From Actinopolyspora xinjiangensis (lineage in GTDB: Bacteria > Actinomycetota > Actinomycetes > Mycobacteriales > Pseudonocardiaceae), in NCBI RefSeq assembly GCF_900104475.1, contig NZ_FNJR01000006.1, positions 1-64,000 on the forward strand: 64,000 bases of DNA. The letters are read 5' to 3'. The position numbers and the translations under genes are program-made. The notes below the pieces were generated by a model, which saw only the letters and a list, made by a program, of their open reading frames with translations, was not told where the DNA came from and made no database searches. Within the stretch, counting starts at the first letter, position 1, and each line of letters starts with the position of its first letter. Shown here piece after piece: positions 56,654 to 64,000 of this stretch.

Positions 56654-58780
56654 CTACTTCCGGAGCAGTCCGGTGGCCTCCGCGAGAAACGCGAGGTGGT
56701 CGGTCGCCATCCCCACGGTACGGGAGACCGAACGTGCGGAATGCCCCACCTCGGTTTCGCGTCGGAGCAGCACCGGGCTCTTGTCCGGGGGTGCGCTGGT
56801 CGCGTACTGCAGGGCCGCGCACATCTTGCGGGCGTGCATCGGGTCCACCCTGCTGTCGGACTCGAACACCGAGAACAGCACGGCCGGGTATTCGGTTCCC
56901 TCACCGACGTGGTGGTAGGGGGAGTAGGACAGCAGCCATTCGAGTTCCTCGGGGCAGTCGGCGCTGCCGTACTCCTCGCTCCACAGCCTTCCGAGCAGGA
57001 ACTTCTCGTATCGGACCATGTCCAGCAGCGGAGCGGAGCACACCACGGCCCGGTACAGTTCCGGTCGCTGTGTCAGCGCCGCGCCGACGAGCAACCCGCC
57101 GTTGGAGCCGCCGCTGATGGCGAGTTGTTCCGGGGTGGTCCAGCCCCGATCGACGAGGTATTCGGCCGCAGCGTGGAAGTCGTCGAAGACACGTTGCTTG
57201 TTCTCCCGCATGCCGGCCCGGTGCCACTGCTCCCCCTCCTCGGCACCACCGCGGAGCGAGGGCAGTGCCCACACCCCACCGGCCGAGACCCATGCCAGCG
57301 CGCTGGGGGTGTAGGCGGGTTCCCTGGAGAGCGCGAAGCCGCCGTATCCGGTGAGCAGCGTGGGCAGTGGCCGTCGTGGCGGGGTGGAGGGGGCGAGCAG
57401 GAACATCCGCACCGTCGTTCCGTCGGCGGACTCATAGCTCACCTGGGTGCTGGTTATCTCCGGCACCGCTTCCCGTCCGGGAGCGTGCTCGACCAGTTCG
57501 AGTTCGCCGGTGCCCACCGAGTACGAGTACACGCACGGCGGGGTGGCGAAGTCCGTCCAGCCGAGCCAGAGCCGGTCGCGCGGGCCCTCGGTCAGCTCGT
57601 CCACCGTGTTCAGCGCCGTGACCTGCCCGGTTCCCGGCAGTGGTACTTCGCCGATGCAACGGCCGGTGTCCGCGTCGTGCAACGACAGCTCGGAGACCGC
57701 GTGAGCGGTGTGCAGCACGGCCAGCCGTGGCCCCGCGCCCGGCTCGTCGACCCACCGGGCGGACTCCAGTACCGAGTCGGCGTCCTCCGGGACCAGCTCC
57801 GTCCAGTCGGCGGGCTCCGGGCGGGCCGGGTCGGCCACGCACAGCCTGCCCCGCGGCGCCCCCAGTGTGGTGCGGACGTACATTCGACCGTCCGGTTCCA
57901 CCCGGGCGGTGGCCTGCGCTCCCTGCTCGTCGTCCAGCACCCGGCGCAGTTCGGGGACGTCCTCCTCGCGCTCCAGGTCCGCGATCCACAGCGAGTCGCG
58001 GCGTGCCGTTCCCGGGCTGCCGTGCACCAGCAGCCACCTGCTGTCCGGGGACAGACTCACGGAGTAGAAGTAGGTGTGGTGCAGCCGCTCGCCGTGGATC
58101 AGCACGTCCTCGTCCGGGTCGCTGTCCACGCGGTGCCGCCATACCCGGCGGTGGAACTGGCGTTCGTCCTCGGGAACCCGCTCCGGGGAGATCCTGCGGA
58201 CGTAGTAGAACTCCTCCCCGCCGGGAAGCCAGGCCACGGAGGAGTAACGGCACCGGTCGATCGGGCCCTCCAGCAGCTCACCGGTGCTCACGTCGAGCAC
58301 GTGCAGCAGCGACTCCTCGTCCCCGCCGCTGGATATCTGGTAGGCGAGGCGGTCCCCCTCCAGACTGGGGCTCCAACGGTCCAGCGTCGTCAGTCCGGAA
58401 GGGTCGAGTTCGGTCACGTCGAGCAGCCGTCGCACGACTCCCGTGGGCTCCCGGACGAAGAGCACCGGGAACTCCTGGTCGCTCTCCCTTCTGGTGAAGA
58501 ACGAACGACCGCCGCGCCACACCGGCGCCGACACCGAGCCGGTTCGCAGCAGGGCGTCCAACCGGTCGGCGATCTCCTCGCGCCGGGGCAGGCCGCGCAG
58601 CCACGACTCGGCGAGGTGGTCCTGTTCGCGTGACCACGCCGCGCAGGCCGGGTCGGAGGGATCCTCCAACCACCGGTAGGGATCGTGCACCTCGTGTCCG
58701 TGCAGCGTTTCGACGGTGTCCGCGCGATGCGCGTTCGGATATGACTCGGGCAATGGTTGAACCTCGTTCACTCCTCGCAC
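56654..58780 (-). CDS. Prolyl oligopeptidase family serine peptidase (S9)
   Basis: A 708-residue cytosolic peptidase: N-terminal HDPYRWLEDPSDPACAAWSR, a seven-bladed propeller in the middle, and an alpha/beta-hydrolase domain with GGSNGG (catalytic Ser near residue 558), the Asp in FESDSRVDPMHARKM and the His in TEVGHS. Cleaves after proline in short peptides. The start is uncertain (GTG 58780 or GTG 58771). Not part of the mycobacterial synteny block, so it may be an insertion in this lineage. Confidence 0.93.
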   Translation of the reverse strand: MRGVNEVQPLPESYPNAHRADTVETLHGHEVHDPYRWLEDPSDPACAAWSREQDHLAESWLRGLPRREEIADRLDALLRTGSVSAPVWRGGRSFFTRRESDQEFPVLFVREPTGVVRRLLDVTELDPSGLTTLDRWSPSLEGDRLAYQISSGGDEESLLHVLDVSTGELLEGPIDRCRYSSVAWLPGGEEFYYVRRISPERVPEDERQFHRRVWRHRVDSDPDEDVLIHGERLHHTYFYSVSLSPDSRWLLVHGSPGTARRDSLWIADLEREEDVPELRRVLDDEQGAQATARVEPDGRMYVRTTLGAPRGRLCVADPARPEPADWTELVPEDADSVLESARWVDEPGAGPRLAVLHTAHAVSELSLHDADTGRCIGEVPLPGTGQVTALNTVDELTEGPRDRLWLGWTDFATPPCVYSYSVGTGELELVEHAPGREAVPEITSTQVSYESADGTTVRMFLLAPSTPPRRPLPTLLTGYGGFALSREPAYTPSALAWVSAGGVWALPSLRGGAEEGEQWHRAGMRENKQRVFDDFHAAAEYLVDRGWTTPEQLAISGGSNGGLLVGAALTQRPELYRAVVCSAPLLDMVRYEKFLLGRLWSEEYGSADCPEELEWLLSYSPYHHVGEGTEYPAVLFSVFESDSRVDPMHARKMCAALQYATSAPPDKSPVLLRRETEVGHSARSVSRTVGMATDHLAFLAEATGLLRK

Positions 58781-59020
58781 GATACGTGGCGACGAGTCGT
58801 TCGTTCGTTCACATGATGTTCATCGGCGTTGATCGGGGAATCGAGGAGAACCGAATGGCCGGTACTCCGGCGACTGCCGCCGTTAACCGGTTGTTGCCCT
58901 TATCGTGGTCTTGTCTTGGCCGATTTTTCGGTGTTCGATCACCGGTGCGGCGCGGATCACACGTGCGTTCCGGGCGGGTTCTGTGTTCGACTGTTGCACG
59001 TACACGGTGGAGGTGGTCGA

Positions 59021-59671
59021 GTGCCCGACCGAAAACCGATCCCGTGCGGCGCACCCAGGACGACGCCGCCCCGCGCCCCCGCGCGTCCGGCCGGACGCAA
59101 GCGGGGCCATCGCCAGTCGGCTTCCGCCGACCGGCCGGAGGGCGTGGGCGCTTGGCCGAAGCGACGGGTACTGCTGTTGAACACGACGTTCGAACCGTTG
59201 ACAGCTTTGCCGGTGCGCAGGGCGATCGTGTTGATCGTCTGCGGCAAGGCCGAAGTGGTGCACGGTGATTCCGCCGGCTCGACGTTGCATTCGGCGACCC
59301 ACAGCATCGAGATTCCCTCGGTCATCAGGTTGAGCAGGTTCGTTCACGTGCCGTACCGGGGGCGGGTTCCGCTTTCCCGCTCGGCGTTGATGCTGCGTGA
59401 CAACCACCGCTGCGTTTACTGCGGGGTGCGCGCCGAGACCATCGATCACGTGGTTCCCCGGAGCAGAGGTGGTTCGCACAGCTGGGAGAACTGTGTGGCC
59501 TGCTGCACCAGGTGCAATCACAGGAAGGCCGATCGGACGCTTCGGGAGTTGGGGTGGCGCCTTCCCGAGACGCCCAGGGCGCCGCGCGGCAGACACTGGC
59601 GACTGCTGGCGGGCGCCACCGACCCGGACCCGTTGTGGTTGCCTTATCTCGGTGAAGTCTCATCACACTGA
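59021..59671 (+). CDS. HNH endonuclease family protein
   Basis: A 216-residue protein read from a GTG at 59021 with GGAGG seven bases upstream. RRVLLLNTTFEPLTALPVRR with AIVLIVCGKAEVV is the usual N-terminus of the actinobacterial HNH family (Rv2469c-like); RDNHRCVYCGVRAETIDHVV PRSRGGSHSWENCVACCTRC NHRK is the HNH/zinc site. The first 45 residues are a basic, Pro/Arg-rich extension. Role unknown. Confidence 0.88.
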   Translation: MPDRKPIPCGAPRTTPPRAPARPAGRKRGHRQSASADRPEGVGAWPKRRVLLLNTTFEPLTALPVRRAIVLIVCGKAEVVHGDSAGSTLHSATHSIEIPSVIRLSRFVHVPYRGRVPLSRSALMLRDNHRCVYCGVRAETIDHVVPRSRGGSHSWENCVACCTRCNHRKADRTLRELGWRLPETPRAPRGRHWRLLAGATDPDPLWLPYLGEVSSH

Positions 59672-59685
59672 GTGGTGATTCTCGT

Positions 59686-60078
59686 TCATCGCCGGTGGGG
59701 TGCGCGCGCACTGGCGCCGGAAGCTTCGTAGCGCGGTTCTCGCGGTAGCGGAGGGACGTCGCTCCGTTCCTCGTCCCTCGCCGGGGTGTCGGCGCGGTGG
59801 GAGGCGAGGGCACGGCTGATGCGTACTCCGCGTGCCCGCCCGCTGATGCGCACCCCGCTCCGCGAGCTGATCCGCACACCAGTGCACCCGCTGATCCGCA
59901 CACCTTTCTCGCCGCTGATCCGGACGCCGGTGCGGAGCTGATCGTCGTCCGTGGCTTTTCCGTGGCCCCCTCCGTTTCGTTCAGTTCGGTTCGAGTACGC
60001 AGCGTGTTTATTCGGGGCAAATGCGTCACTCGAAAAGATCAAATTCGTGTTGATGTTCCCGGTTTCGGTGGTCATCAT
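59686..60078 (-). CDS. GVRIS octapeptide-repeat protein (130 aa)
   Basis: ATG at 60078 with GAGG upstream. Residues 1-50 (MMTTETGNINTNLIFSSDAF) use AT-richer codons than neighbouring genes. Then five near-perfect repeats follow: GVRISGEK, GVRISGCT, GVRISSRS, GVRISGRAR and GVRISRAL, with a Pro/Arg/Glu-rich tail. Regular eight-residue periodicity could form a small beta-helix or amyloid-like stack. No family is recognised. It is convergent with the HNH gene. Coding status is likely but unproven. Confidence 0.5.
   Translation of the reverse strand: MMTTETGNINTNLIFSSDAFAPNKHAAYSNRTERNGGGHGKATDDDQLRTGVRISGEKGVRISGCTGVRISSRSGVRISGRARGVRISRALASHRADTPARDEERSDVPPLPREPRYEASGASARAPHRR
59815..59942. repeat. 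Six GCTGAT-headed 24-bp tandem repeats
   Basis: GCTGAT begins at 59815, 59842, 59866, 59890, 59914 and 59937 (steps of 27, 24, 24, 24 and 23 bp); units share GCTGATCCGCACACC-like sequence. On the minus strand the middle units encode the GVRIS repeats. Confidence 0.8.
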
Positions 60079-60428
60079 TGTTGCCTCACGTGCTCGGAGC
60101 CGCTCTTCGCATGGATGCGATCAAATACGCAAGATCCATACAGGTGAAATTTAGAATCGGAAACTGTCCGGTACAAGCCGCCAACTCGCCCCCTCCGAGC
60201 GGCCGTCCGGTTCGGCTCCGAATGGCGGTTCCGAATGCGTCGAAAGCAGCACCGCTGGTGATTCGGATCACGGTGCGGTGTTCGTTTTCGGTGCGAATTT
60301 CGTGTCCGAGCGAACACGCTACGGGAAAAAGCGGGCGGTGTGCTGGGAGGAAGACGCGTTTTCCGGGAGGTCGTGCTGTGGGTACAGGTAGTGGACCGTC
60401 GCCGGGGCGAATCGGATACCGTGCTGGT
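60079..60428. other. Lower-GC intergenic region
   Basis: About 350 bp between the divergent repeat-protein gene and ctaJ, visibly poorer in G+C than its surroundings. I see no gene, RNA or strong hairpin; it presumably contains both promoters. Confidence 0.4.
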
Positions 60429-60677
60429 GTGACTGTCGTGCAGACCGTACTCGTCTTGGCCGTGATACCGGCTGCTGTCTACGGCCTCGTCATGTTGATG
60501 GTGCTGTGGCCGAGGCTGTTCCGCGCTCGCTACCAACCGAACGGGGAGTGGAACTTCCCGCCGGTGTTGTGGGTCGCCAACCCGGTGGGAGTGAGTCCCA
60601 GCAGTCCGTCGACCGAACACGCGGGCTCCGAGTCGGAGACCGGCACCGCGAGGGGAGGCGCTCGTGGCAACTGGTGA
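60429..60677 (+). CDS. ctaJ: aa3-type cytochrome oxidase subunit CtaJ-like
   Basis: An 82-residue protein from a GTG at 60429. One N-terminal membrane helix (VVQTVLVLAVIPAAVYGLVM LMVLW) is followed by RYQPNGEWNFPPVLWVANPV, the family's YrpG-eWn-pPvwW.anP motif. CtaJ is a small accessory subunit of the actinobacterial III2-IV2 respiratory supercomplex. It overlaps the next gene by 14 bp. Confidence 0.8.
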   Translation: MTVVQTVLVLAVIPAAVYGLVMLMVLWPRLFRARYQPNGEWNFPPVLWVANPVGVSPSSPSTEHAGSESETGTARGGARGNW

Positions 60678-61170
60678 GATGGCTCGAACAGCGGCGGACG
60701 TGAACCCGGCCGAACTCGAAGCCGGCCACGCGTTGACGGCCGGAGGGCGGCTGTCGATCGCGCGGCGCATCGAACCGGAGCGCCCCAAGCTGCCCTTCTC
60801 GCCCGGCCAGTTGGCCCGGCTGGACGAGGCGCTGACCCTGTCCACCCGCACGACCGGGTTGGAGTTCGCGATCTATCTCGGCGACCTCGGGGAGCGAACC
60901 CGTGAACGTGCCGAGCAGATCCACGCCGGACTGGGAGAGCGGGCCCCGCGCGGTGTGCTCATCGCCGTGTCGCCCGCCCAGCGCTGCCTGGAGGTCGTCA
61001 CGGGCGAGCAGGCGCACCGGCGGATACCGGATCGTACGTGCAACCTGGCTGTCATGGGCATGGTCGCCTCCTTCAAGGAAGGTGACCTGATCGAGGGGCT
61101 CATCAACGCGTTGCGCATGCTCTCCGAGGAGGCGGGAACGGACTTCGAGGCGGCCGCCGAGCACCACTGA
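60664..61170 (+). CDS. DUF5130 family protein (TPM-like)
   Basis: A 168-residue protein: GRLSIARRIEPERPKLPFSP, LDEALTLSTRTTGLEFAIYL GDLGE, RAEQIHAGLGERAPRGVLIA VSPAQRCLEVVTG and ADRTCNLAVMGMVASFKEGD-like C-terminus match DUF5130, related to the TPM (repair of photosystem/phosphatase) fold. In mycobacteria the homologue is Rv2468c. Coupled to ctaJ; a link to cytochrome oxidase assembly is inferred from this pairing. Confidence 0.85.
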   Translation: MATGEMARTAADVNPAELEAGHALTAGGRLSIARRIEPERPKLPFSPGQLARLDEALTLSTRTTGLEFAIYLGDLGERTRERAEQIHAGLGERAPRGVLIAVSPAQRCLEVVTGEQAHRRIPDRTCNLAVMGMVASFKEGDLIEGLINALRMLSEEAGTDFEAAAEHH

Positions 61171-61300
61171 CGGAGCTTTCTCGCCGCCCCGGACGTGGGG
61201 TTCGCTTCGGGCGGGCCTCACGCCCGGCGGCGGTGTCCGCGACACTCCCACGAGCTCGCCCCTCGAGGACCCCACCGGAGCCAGGGCTCCCGACCTCCCC

Positions 61301-62050
61301 TCACAGCAGCCCGAAGTTCTGGAAGTGCCGGAACATCTCGTAAGCGGAGGAAGTCGTGGCCACGGCCCCGAGCTGCCGAGCCTGGTTGGCGTGCTGCAAT
61401 TGGCCGTGCTGCGTCCCGAAGATGATCACCGGGATCTCCACACCGAGATCACGCAACTCGCGCAACAGCGCCAGACCGGCGTCCGTCGTCCAACGTCCGT
61501 CCTCCTTGCGGGCCATGTCCGAGACCACCAGGCGATACGGTCGCTTGGAAACCTCGGCCACCGCGTCCCAGGTCGTGGCGGTTATCGTCACTCGCACCCC
61601 GTTGTTCCGGAGCTGCTCCACGAGCAGTGCGTGGCTCTGAGCCCGGTCGGTCACCCACAGCACCGCGAACGGTTCCGGCCCCACCGGTGCCTGCACCGGC
61701 GGGAGTGCCTCGGAATCGGGGTCCCCTTCCAGCTCACGGCCCGACGGTGGTTCGAACGTGTCCGGGGTTTCCACCTCCCGTTCGGGAACGTCCGTGGGGG
61801 TGGAACCCGCCTCGCGCTCGTCGAGCCGCTGATTCAGCACGCTCAGCTGACGCTGCAGATCCTGGATCATCTCGTTCTGCTGGTCGTTGAGCTCGTGGAA
61901 GGTGAGGCGCTGGCCGCCCACCTCGAACTCCAGCTCCCGCTTCTCCGCGGTGCGCAGCACCCGGCCGATCGCCTGTCGGAACAGCAGCAGCACCAGCAGG
62001 GTGATCAACGGCCACAGCAGTGTGGCGATGGCGGTAATCAGCTCGGGCAT
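61301..62050 (-). CDS. Membrane-anchored pseudo-receiver protein
   Basis: A 249-residue protein. MPELITAIATLLWPLITLLV LLLFRQAIG is an N-terminal membrane anchor, residues 45-70 a coiled coil (NDQQNEMIQDLQRQLSVLNQ RLDERE), 75-120 an acidic Pro-rich linker, and 125-249 a receiver-like domain (FAVLWVTDRAQSHALLVEQL, RPYRLVVSDMARKEDG, IPVIIFGTQ). The phosphoacceptor-like Asp is present but the conserved Lys near the end is absent (GAVATTSSAYE). ATG at 62050 with GGAG upstream; a start 12 bases earlier also exists. Confidence 0.72.
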   Translation of the reverse strand: MPELITAIATLLWPLITLLVLLLFRQAIGRVLRTAEKRELEFEVGGQRLTFHELNDQQNEMIQDLQRQLSVLNQRLDEREAGSTPTDVPEREVETPDTFEPPSGRELEGDPDSEALPPVQAPVGPEPFAVLWVTDRAQSHALLVEQLRNNGVRVTITATTWDAVAEVSKRPYRLVVSDMARKEDGRWTTDAGLALLRELRDLGVEIPVIIFGTQHGQLQHANQARQLGAVATTSSAYEMFRHFQNFGLL

Positions 62051-62323
62051 CGGCCGCTCCACGACTCGCTGGACGGTGCGCGATCACAAGACTACGCGCG
62101 GTGTCCGACAGGGTGAGGGGCAATGCTCCGCGAGTCACTCGCACGGGCGGGATCTCCCCGGCTCGGGGTATGTGCACGAGCACCGGTCACTCGAACCGTC
62201 GAGATCCCGCCGGAGGATGGGGCCGACGGATGTGCTGTTCACCCGGTAACGACTCCCGCCGGGAGGGAACAGGAGGGTGGAGCCCGCCGGGCGGGCCCCA
62301 CCCGCAGGGAATCGGAACCGCTG

Positions 62324-64000
62324 TCAGGAGCGGTCGAACTCGCGGGCGGCCAGGGCGCGCACCACCCCGGCTCGTCCCTCGGAGACCAGTCTGCGCAGCG
62401 CCGGAGGGTGTTCCTCCTCCAGCCACGAATCGGCAGTCCGGACTGTTTCCCGGTCCACCGACCATGAGGGGAACAGCCCGATCACCGTCGGTTGGGACCG
62501 CTCACTGGAGCGCCGCTGCCACACCCCGTCGATCTCGTCGAAATAACGCCGGACATAAGGGGTGAGCAGTTGGTGCTGCGCTGGATGCTGGAAGCCGGAG
62601 ATGATCGCCTCGTTGATGGCGTTCGGCAGTTCGTCGTCGTGCACCGCCCGCTGCCAGGCCCGTTCCTTGGCCTCGGCGGTGGGAATCAGCGCCCGAGCAC
62701 GCTCCGCTCGCCGCCTACCGGTGGCGGTGGAGTCGGCGGCCAGCTCGGCGTCGATCTCGCTTTCCTCGGCCGCGCCGTGGGCGATCAGGGCCTGCAGTAG
62801 CTGCCAGCGCAGATCGGTGTCGACCACCAGCCCTTCCAGTACCTCCGAACCGTCGAGCCAGCCGCGCAGCAGCGCGAGCTTGTCCGCGTCGAGCTTCGCG
62901 GCCGTCAGCGCGGTGACGAAGACGAGTTGGTGATCCGAACCCGGCCGGGCGGCGCGCGCCAGTTCCACCAGCCGGTCGGTGTAGCGCTGCCACCCTTGCG
63001 GCTGCCAGTCCGGATCGGCATAGGATCCCAGCGCCGTGCGTGCCTGCAGCAGTACCCGCTGCACCACGCCGATCTCGGGTTCGCCCCCGATGCCACCGTC
63101 GCTGTCCTGGCCGAGCACGAGGCTCACGAAGTCGCGCGCCCGCATCTCCGCGTCCCTGGTCATCTCCCAGGCGGTGGACCAGCACAGCGCGCGCGGCAGC
63201 GACTGGTCGATGTCGGCCATCCGCTCCACCAGGGTGGCCAGTGACTCGGAGTCCAGCCGCATCGCGCAGTAGCTCAGGTCGTCGTCGTTGACGAGTACGA
63301 GCTTGCCGCGCCGCACCCCTACCAGCTCGGGGGCCTCGGTGCGCTCACCGGAGATGTCGAGCTCCGTCCGGTGGATCCGGACGAGTTTGCCCGTCCCGGG
63401 GTCGTCGTCGTAGATCCCCACCGCTATGCGGTGCGTGCGGTACTCACCCTCGCCGGGACTGGCCGGTCCCTGCACCACGGTGAACCCGGTGAACCGCCCC
63501 TGCTCGTCGGTCTCGAACTCCGGACGCACCGTGTTCAGCCCGGTGGTCTCCAACCACTGTGCGCTCCACCAGGACAGATCTCGCCCGGAGGCCTCCTCCA
63601 GCGCCGTGAGCAGATCGGAGAGCCGTGCGTTGCCCCAGGCGTGCCTGTCGAAGTAGATCTTGAGTCCGCTCAGGAAGTTCTCCAGGCCGACGTAGGAGAC
63701 CAACTGCTTGAGCACCGAGGCGCCCTTGGCGTAGGTGATCCCGTCGAAGTTGACCTCGACGGCTTGCAGGTCCTCGATGTCCGCCGCCACCGGGTGAGTG
63801 GAGGGCAGCTGGTCCTGCCGGTACGCCCAGGACTTCTCCACGTTGGCGAAGGTGGTCCAGGCGTGCGTGTACTCGGTGGCCGAGGCCTGCGCGAGCACGC
63901 TCGCCCAGGTCGCGAAGGACTCGTTGAGCCAGAGGTCGTCCCACCAGCGCATGGTGACCAGGTCGCCGAACCACATGTGCGCCATCTCGTGCAGCACCGT
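62324..64000 (-). CDS. pepN: Aminopeptidase N, M1 family (5' end off right edge)
   Basis: The visible 559 codons begin within the catalytic domain. LHEMAHMWFGDLVTMRWWDD contains the zinc motif HExxH, and LWLNESFATW supplies the third ligand (Glu). Then follow the actinobacterial/Streptomyces lividans-type beta domain (FTGFTVVQGPASPGEGEYRT) and the long C-terminal helical ERAP1-like domain to the stop at 62324. Releases N-terminal residues from peptides. Matches Rv2467 in position. The N-terminus and the GAMEN motif lie outside the window. Confidence 0.96.
   Translation of the reverse strand, partial: TVLHEMAHMWFGDLVTMRWWDDLWLNESFATWASVLAQASATEYTHAWTTFANVEKSWAYRQDQLPSTHPVAADIEDLQAVEVNFDGITYAKGASVLKQLVSYVGLENFLSGLKIYFDRHAWGNARLSDLLTALEEASGRDLSWWSAQWLETTGLNTVRPEFETDEQGRFTGFTVVQGPASPGEGEYRTHRIAVGIYDDDPGTGKLVRIHRTELDISGERTEAPELVGVRRGKLVLVNDDDLSYCAMRLDSESLATLVERMADIDQSLPRALCWSTAWEMTRDAEMRARDFVSLVLGQDSDGGIGGEPEIGVVQRVLLQARTALGSYADPDWQPQGWQRYTDRLVELARAARPGSDHQLVFVTALTAAKLDADKLALLRGWLDGSEVLEGLVVDTDLRWQLLQALIAHGAAEESEIDAELAADSTATGRRRAERARALIPTAEAKERAWQRAVHDDELPNAINEAIISGFQHPAQHQLLTPYVRRYFDEIDGVWQRRSSERSQPTVIGLFPSWSVDRETVRTADSWLEEEHPPALRRLVSEGRAGVVRALAAREFDRS

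Noticed and set aside
55451-58633. A 1060-codon open frame on the plus strand
   Set aside because: It runs antisense through the glbO, mscS and S9 peptidase genes, all clearly recognised on the minus strand.

Overview
The window is high-GC actinobacterial DNA (about 70% G+C, GTG/TTG starts, DUF397, DUF5130 and CtaJ families), best matched to a Pseudonocardiales-type host; the genus cannot be fixed from sequence alone. It holds one complete, apparently intact siphovirus-type prophage of about 39.4 kb (351-39703) integrated into the 3' end of a tRNA-Arg(UCU) gene, followed by 24 kb of conserved chromosome. The prophage is bounded by a 44-bp direct repeat of the tRNA 3' half. Left of it, bases 1-261 hold the N-terminus of a second, different tyrosine integrase, so the tRNA site probably carries tandem integrated elements.

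Prophage layout, left to right. 351-600: attL, phased arm-type repeats and a terminator. 0.6-3.3 kb: an XRE/DUF397 regulatory pair on the minus strand, divergent from a run of tiny plus-strand genes. 3.4-3.75 kb: a self-contained promoter / CRISPR-like repeat / terminator cassette without cas genes. 3.86-6.2 kb: a regulator, a small holin-like protein, an Acb2-type cyclic-nucleotide sponge (anti-CBASS) and an antirepressor whose start is covered by a predicted antisense RNA. 6.4-24.2 kb, all minus strand and so transcribed right to left: small and large terminase, portal, protease, HK97 capsid, head-tail connectors, tail tube, frameshifted tail chaperone, tape measure, Dit and minor tail proteins, holin-like protein and GH25 endolysin. 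24.5-26.5 kb: P-loop protein, HNH nuclease, a lone plus-strand lipoprotein (probable lysogenic-conversion gene) and a DNA methyltransferase. 26.6-37.4 kb: a long overlapping early operon (small zinc proteins, resolvase-like nuclease, SSB, DnaB-type helicase, replication protein, RecT, YqaJ exonuclease, excisionase-like and Cro-like DNA-binding proteins). 37.6-39.7 kb: divergent XRE repressor, a small protein, integrase and attR.

The chromosomal part runs ssb, ettA, a TPR protein with a long disordered tail, the 180-kDa NAD-glutamate dehydrogenase, a hotdog thioesterase and its partner, two tandem GH13-like proteins that have lost their catalytic residues, glbO, an MscS channel, a prolyl-oligopeptidase-family protease, an HNH protein, a small repeat protein, ctaJ, a DUF5130 gene, a membrane-anchored pseudo-receiver protein and the 3' part of pepN. 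As I recall it, this order parallels the Mycobacterium tuberculosis Rv2467-Rv2478c neighbourhood, with the prophage sitting just outside the ssb end.

The items most worth a second look are the CRISPR-like cassette (candidate RNA anti-CRISPR or mini-array), the antisense RNA over the antirepressor start, the Acb2 homologue, the phased 10-bp iterons, the catalytically dead GH13 pair and the GVRIS repeat protein.
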